DNA from: Prorocentrum cordatum
Lineage: Eukaryota; Sar; Dinophyceae; Prorocentrales; Prorocentraceae
Assembly (NCBI GenBank): GCA_963575745.1
Contig: CAUYUJ010015519.1
Location: forward strand, 238,653 to 302,652
Direction: 5' to 3'
Length of the DNA stretch: 64,000 nucleotides
Part shown: positions 60,253-64,000 of the stretch, in pieces
Layout of the letters: the number at the start of each line of letters is the position of its first letter
How positions within the stretch are numbered: position 1 is the stretch's first letter
Made by a program: the position numbers and the translations under genes
The notes under the pieces: generated by a model
The model's database searches: none
Seen by the model: only the letters and a program-made list of their open reading frames with translations
Told to the model about the DNA's origin: nothing

Positions 60253-60862
60253 AGGAGGCGTCCACCGTGCAAAAAGGAGACATCGTCTTCTGCCTGGTGC
60301 AACCGCAGCACCAACACTACGCGCACATTGTGCTCAAGGCAGAATGGGACTTCCACAGGCGCGAGCGCAAGTACTGGATCGGCGACATGAGGCAGAACAT
60401 CAATGGCTATTGTTTCAGGAGCACATCTTCGGGATCCTCGTGGACGTACAGGTGCAGTGCCATGGCAATTTGGTCAAGAATTCATTCTTACTTGTCTGAT
60501 TGGCAATTGTATCAACGCAGCGCTGTGAGCCTCGGTGGGGCCAGCCCGCGTCTGGGAGCAGCTGACAGCTTGCGCAGACTGCAACAGTCGACTGCGACAC
60601 GCCAGTTCTGGTTTGGGGAAGAACGCTTGGGTTCGTTTGCTTCCCGCATTACGGTGCCACGGCGGACATGGCGCATAGCCCTCCTGGGCCCCAGGCCATG
60701 TTGTTTATCCTGCTCCTGCCCCCCCCCTATGTGGTGTTATTGGTGGTGCACTTCCTCTCCATCCTCCTCCGTTCTCCTCCGTTCTCTGCCTTCCTTCTCA
60801 TCCCTTCCCCCCCTTTCTGCAGTAGAGGGTTTGGAGGGCAGGGGGCAGGGGGGGGGACATGC

Positions 60863-61124
<262 letters not shown>

Positions 61125-61189
61125 CGCAGGTAAGGCTCGGGCAGCACGGAGGAGGAAGGAAGCGCAGGTGAGGGATAAGCTATGGCAGC

Positions 61190-61550
61190 AAGGAAGGGAA
61201 GGGGGGGGGGCGGGGGAGTCGGGGGACAAGGTTCAGACAGCGACGCGAGGGGGAGTGCGAGGAAGAGCAAGACGAACGAGGGAGGTAAAGAAGAGAAACA
61301 GGAGGAGGCGTCGGGGAGGGGAGAGGAGGAGGAGGAGGAGGGGGCGGTGCCGCCGCGCGTTTGCTGGCGACGCCGCGGAGCTCAAGGCCGCGCGCGCGCG
61401 TCCTGCGGGGGCGGGCCCGCGCCGCCGTCGCCCGCGCCAGGCGCCCGTGGGGCAGGAGCCAGGGGGTGGCAAGGGGCGGGGTATATGTTGGGACGGAAAT
61501 GAGGGAGGAGGCGAGGGGAAGGGCGAGGAAAGACGGAAGGAGGGAGTTAT
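61190..61550 (+). repeat. purine-rich and GC-rich tract
   Basis: GGAG/GAAG units with GCGCG interruptions. No convincing gene. Confidence 0.6.
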
Positions 61551-62945
61551 GATAGGCACGTCCCGCTACGTCAAGAGGGTGGCCAAACAGAGCAAAGTAG
61601 CTACACGGATAGGTTCTAGGGTACATTCCAAATTACCTACGAAAAACATAGAAAGTAGCAACCCAAAAAATAGGCCCCAAAGTACCAGCGGCTTTTTGCA
61701 ATGCGGCGTCGCCGACGCAACGCCGCAAAGACTGGTGCATCGATTCGTTGGCCGACCAAATCCACGCCCATCGAAACGGACGGGGCGCGCGCGTGGGAAC
61801 TCGGCGACGGCCTGCTGAATCAACCAGCATCATGCCTCATAATGAAGAGCCGCCCGCGCCAGCTGGAAACGAAACAACTGAAACCATTCGCTGGGACAGC
61901 AAACCCACAGACTGCGCGCGCCAAAAAGGCAGGAGCTATAATGGCGACGTTACGTCGCGGGGGCGGCTGCGCCCATAGTTGAACGTCCGCGCGCACCGCC
62001 GCGCAACTGCCAGACCGTGATCGCGCGGTGACCCTGGTCGGGGATCACCGAGCGCATCGCGGCACTTCTGCCGCTGCGCCGTTGCCCAGCTAAGTCCTGG
62101 GCGCGCGGGGGTGCGGCGTTTCTCGAGCGCTACGAAAAAGCCAGAGCAAACCTGGCTGATAGTGCAAGTCGGGAGCGCCTACGGACGAAAACGACCAATG
62201 CGGGCGATGCAGCAGCCTGCGAAACGCGCTCGGAATAATTGCTTGCACGGCCAAGCACTTGCCCCACTGCGCTCAGGAATTGTCCTGGGCAATGCATGAT
62301 GCGGTTTCGCAGTGCCCGCCCGATGGCCCCGCCCCCGTGACCCCGCCCGCGACGCCCCGCCCGCGCGGCCGCGACCGATAAGCCGAACTTACAAAATCTG
62401 TGCCGTCCGTGAGACCACCAACGGGCCCACTGGCGAGCGGCCCCGCACGCGGGGCAAAACAACCGAACCCAGTGCGCGCGCCCTTGTCGAGACGGTCCCG
62501 CCGACGAGCCCCCGCCAGCATGATCTAAACCAAACGGCATCGTCATGGGCCCCGCGGGGCCCCGCCCATGTTGCCCCGCCAGAGGGGCCCCGCCCTCGCA
62601 GCCCCGACCCACGGACACCGCCAACACGACGGTATCCGCGGGCCCCCCTGCACCGCGGGGCCGAGCCCCTCGGGCACCGCTCGTGCCTCCACTGCAACGA
62701 GCCCCACCCGAGCGGCCCCGCCCACTCGGCCATGCCCAAAGGCCGACGCCCACGCGCCCCCCCCCCCGCCCATGAATCTACGCCCACTCGCCGACGAGGC
62801 CCACCCAGCGAAACGACATAGCCACGCGCGCGCGGACCGCGTGGCTAAACCCATCGGGCCCATGCCCCGCGACCAGCTGATAAGCACAGCCCGTGCGCCC
62901 CTTGTTTACAGGGAGGGGTAAAGGCAACCGTACTGGCCCGCGCAT
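61551..62945. other. no gene recognised; GC-rich with CCCCGCC repeats
   Basis: 61551-62300 is mixed sequence with a small palindrome (TGCGGCGTCGCCGACGCAACG, about 61702). 62310-62820 is rich in GGCCCCGCCC-type units. Open frames on both strands have Arg/Pro/Ala bias and no motif. Confidence 0.35.
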
Positions 62946-62947
62946 GA

Positions 62948-63290
62948 CCGATCTCGCAATCGGTCCACTATCGATGTCGCTATCGATTTCACTATCGATA
63001 TGACTACGCTCTCACTATTGGTCCCACCATCGATCTACCTATCGCTCTCACTGTCGATCTCATGATCGGCTTCACGATCAATCTCACTATCGACCTCACT
63101 CTCGGTCACTACAGATGTCACTAGCGGCCCCACTACCGATCCCACGATCGATCTCACGATCGGTGTCACTATCGGTGCCCCCTTATCGATGCCACTACCG
63201 ATACAACTATCAACCTCTCTATCGAACTCACTATCGATGAGAATCGATCTCAATATCGATCTCACGATCGATGTCGGCATCGAGCGTGCC
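62948..63290. repeat. degenerate 12-bp array (ATCGATCTCACT-type)
   Basis: About 27 imperfect units such as CACTATCGAT, CACGATCGAT and CACTACCGAT. It is dense in ATCGAT/GATCGAT palindromes. Because 12 is a multiple of three, the minus strand stays open with an SEID/DSE-type repeat. Confidence 0.85.
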
Positions 63291-63615
63291 ATCCGACATC
63301 CTCCGACGAGTTGCTGAGCAACTCAGCGCGCTGGCTTGCTGGGACTGACCTCGAGAGCGGGCTTGACGGCTGGCTCGGCCATGCACTTGGAGGAGCCGCG
63401 CGCCTCCTAATCAATGCAACTCGCATGGCAGTGCTTCGCTCGGCGGGCTGGCGGCAAAACGCGAAGCGTCGCCTATGTGAGAGGACGAAGATGCGGCTCG
63501 AGAAGATGGCAGAATATGATGAACTGAATGTTCCTGAGAGCACTGCCCTCTCTTCTCCTGTGTGCCCCATGTCACCGTAACCCATGTCCCCGACAGCAAG
63601 GCGTCCTCGCCCAGC

Positions 63616-63999
63616 TCAGCCCTTGAGGGAGCACATCTTCGACGCCCACTCCATGACGTCCTGGCGCATCGCCTTCTCGACGCCCGACTGCTCCTTGATC
63701 TGCTTCCTGTAGTTGTTGATCTCGCGGCGCAACTTGGGCGGGTTGCTTGAGTTCTCCTTGTAGGTGTGAATGAGCAGGGCCGTGTACTTTGTGGCCATGG
63801 CGTTCCAGAGCACCTCGTTCGTGTCGTCGATGACGCTGGTATCAACCTGGTACTCGAAGACCTCGGACCACTCCAGCGCCTCCTCGAAGGCATGCTGCAC
63901 CGCGTCGATCTTCTCCTGGTAGGCCGAGCCGTCGATCAGCATGATGGTCTCGAAGGCGCGCTCCAAGACCTCCTCAATCCCCCCATTGCCGTCGGGCAT
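63616..63999 (-). CDS. hypothetical protein, N-terminal part possibly outside the window
   Basis: A frame of 127 residues ends with TGA at 63616. The composition is balanced with no low-complexity sequence: ERAFETIMLIDGSAYQEKI, then VIDDTNEVLWNAMATKYTAL, NNYRKQIKEQSGVEKAMRQD and MEWASKMCSLKG at the C-terminus. It is predicted mostly helical. G or C dominates third positions, as in the other coding stretches. The Met at 63999 lies at the window edge, so the protein may begin further right. I do not recognise the family. Confidence 0.55.
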   Translation of the reverse strand: MPDGNGGIEEVLERAFETIMLIDGSAYQEKIDAVQHAFEEALEWSEVFEYQVDTSVIDDTNEVLWNAMATKYTALLIHTYKENSSNPPKLRREINNYRKQIKEQSGVEKAMRQDVMEWASKMCSLKG

Positions 64000-64000
64000 C

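Overview
The window looks like nuclear DNA of a dinoflagellate. The strongest sign is a 19-nt stretch on the minus strand at 20615-20633, GTAGCCATTTTGGCTCAAG. It equals the 3' nineteen bases of the dinoflagellate spliced leader and sits at the 5' end of a retrotransposon copy, as expected when a trans-spliced mRNA is copied back into the genome. Very high repeat density, GC-rich coding stretches, long simple-sequence tracts and decayed retroelements fit this. The genus cannot be fixed from the sequence (Prorocentrum or a suessialean would be a guess). No rRNA, tRNA, CRISPR array or bacterial operon was seen.

Left part (1-30.4 kb). Almost all of it is repeats. (i) A short hairpin (arms CCGGCGGTAAACC and GGTTACCGCCGG) occurs about 25 times in both orientations. 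(ii) A dispersed repeat of about 375 bp, called R1 here, often starts at the hairpin. (iii) Composite units of 0.9-1.4 kb consist of a head block, several monomers of about 170 bp, often a GC-rich palindrome, and the hairpin; four lie in tandem at 25.2-30.0 kb. (iv) Copies of one non-LTR retrotransposon, LINE-A, all lie on the minus strand: 512-1096, 1610-1937, 2058-6417, 17801-20633 and 29993-30402. Four of them have their 3' end at the same point inside the hairpin, and so do two other inserts. Two inserts have clear 9-bp target-site duplications. LINE-A encodes a reverse transcriptase with the unusual motif C 'WADN', followed by an RNase H whose motifs are in circularly permuted order.

Middle part (30.4-50 kb). 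A (CAT)n tract, a 107-bp GC-rich minisatellite, a 143-bp foldback and long CCT/GGA tracts precede a plus-strand coding block at 34.3-46.3 kb. This block holds LINE-B (reverse transcriptase with YVDD, zinc-knuckle region, RNase H in normal order). Next come a Cys/Trp-rich region, a UPF1-like superfamily 1 helicase with all main motifs, and Cys-rich and disordered reading frames. Several reading-frame breaks fall at mononucleotide runs. Repeats follow, then a 5'-truncated third retroelement, LINE-C (about 48985-49741).

Right part (50-64 kb). Duplicated G-rich repeats and purine tracts lead to a plus-strand gene at about 53.8-57.0 kb encoding a zinc-finger, hAT-like protein. A duplicated block of 12-bp repeats and long palindromes (57.2-59.4 kb) surrounds small reading frames. 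A (GT)n/poly-G tract, a GC-rich stretch and a 12-bp ATCGAT-rich array follow. A plausible minus-strand gene of unknown function enters at the right edge (63616-63999).
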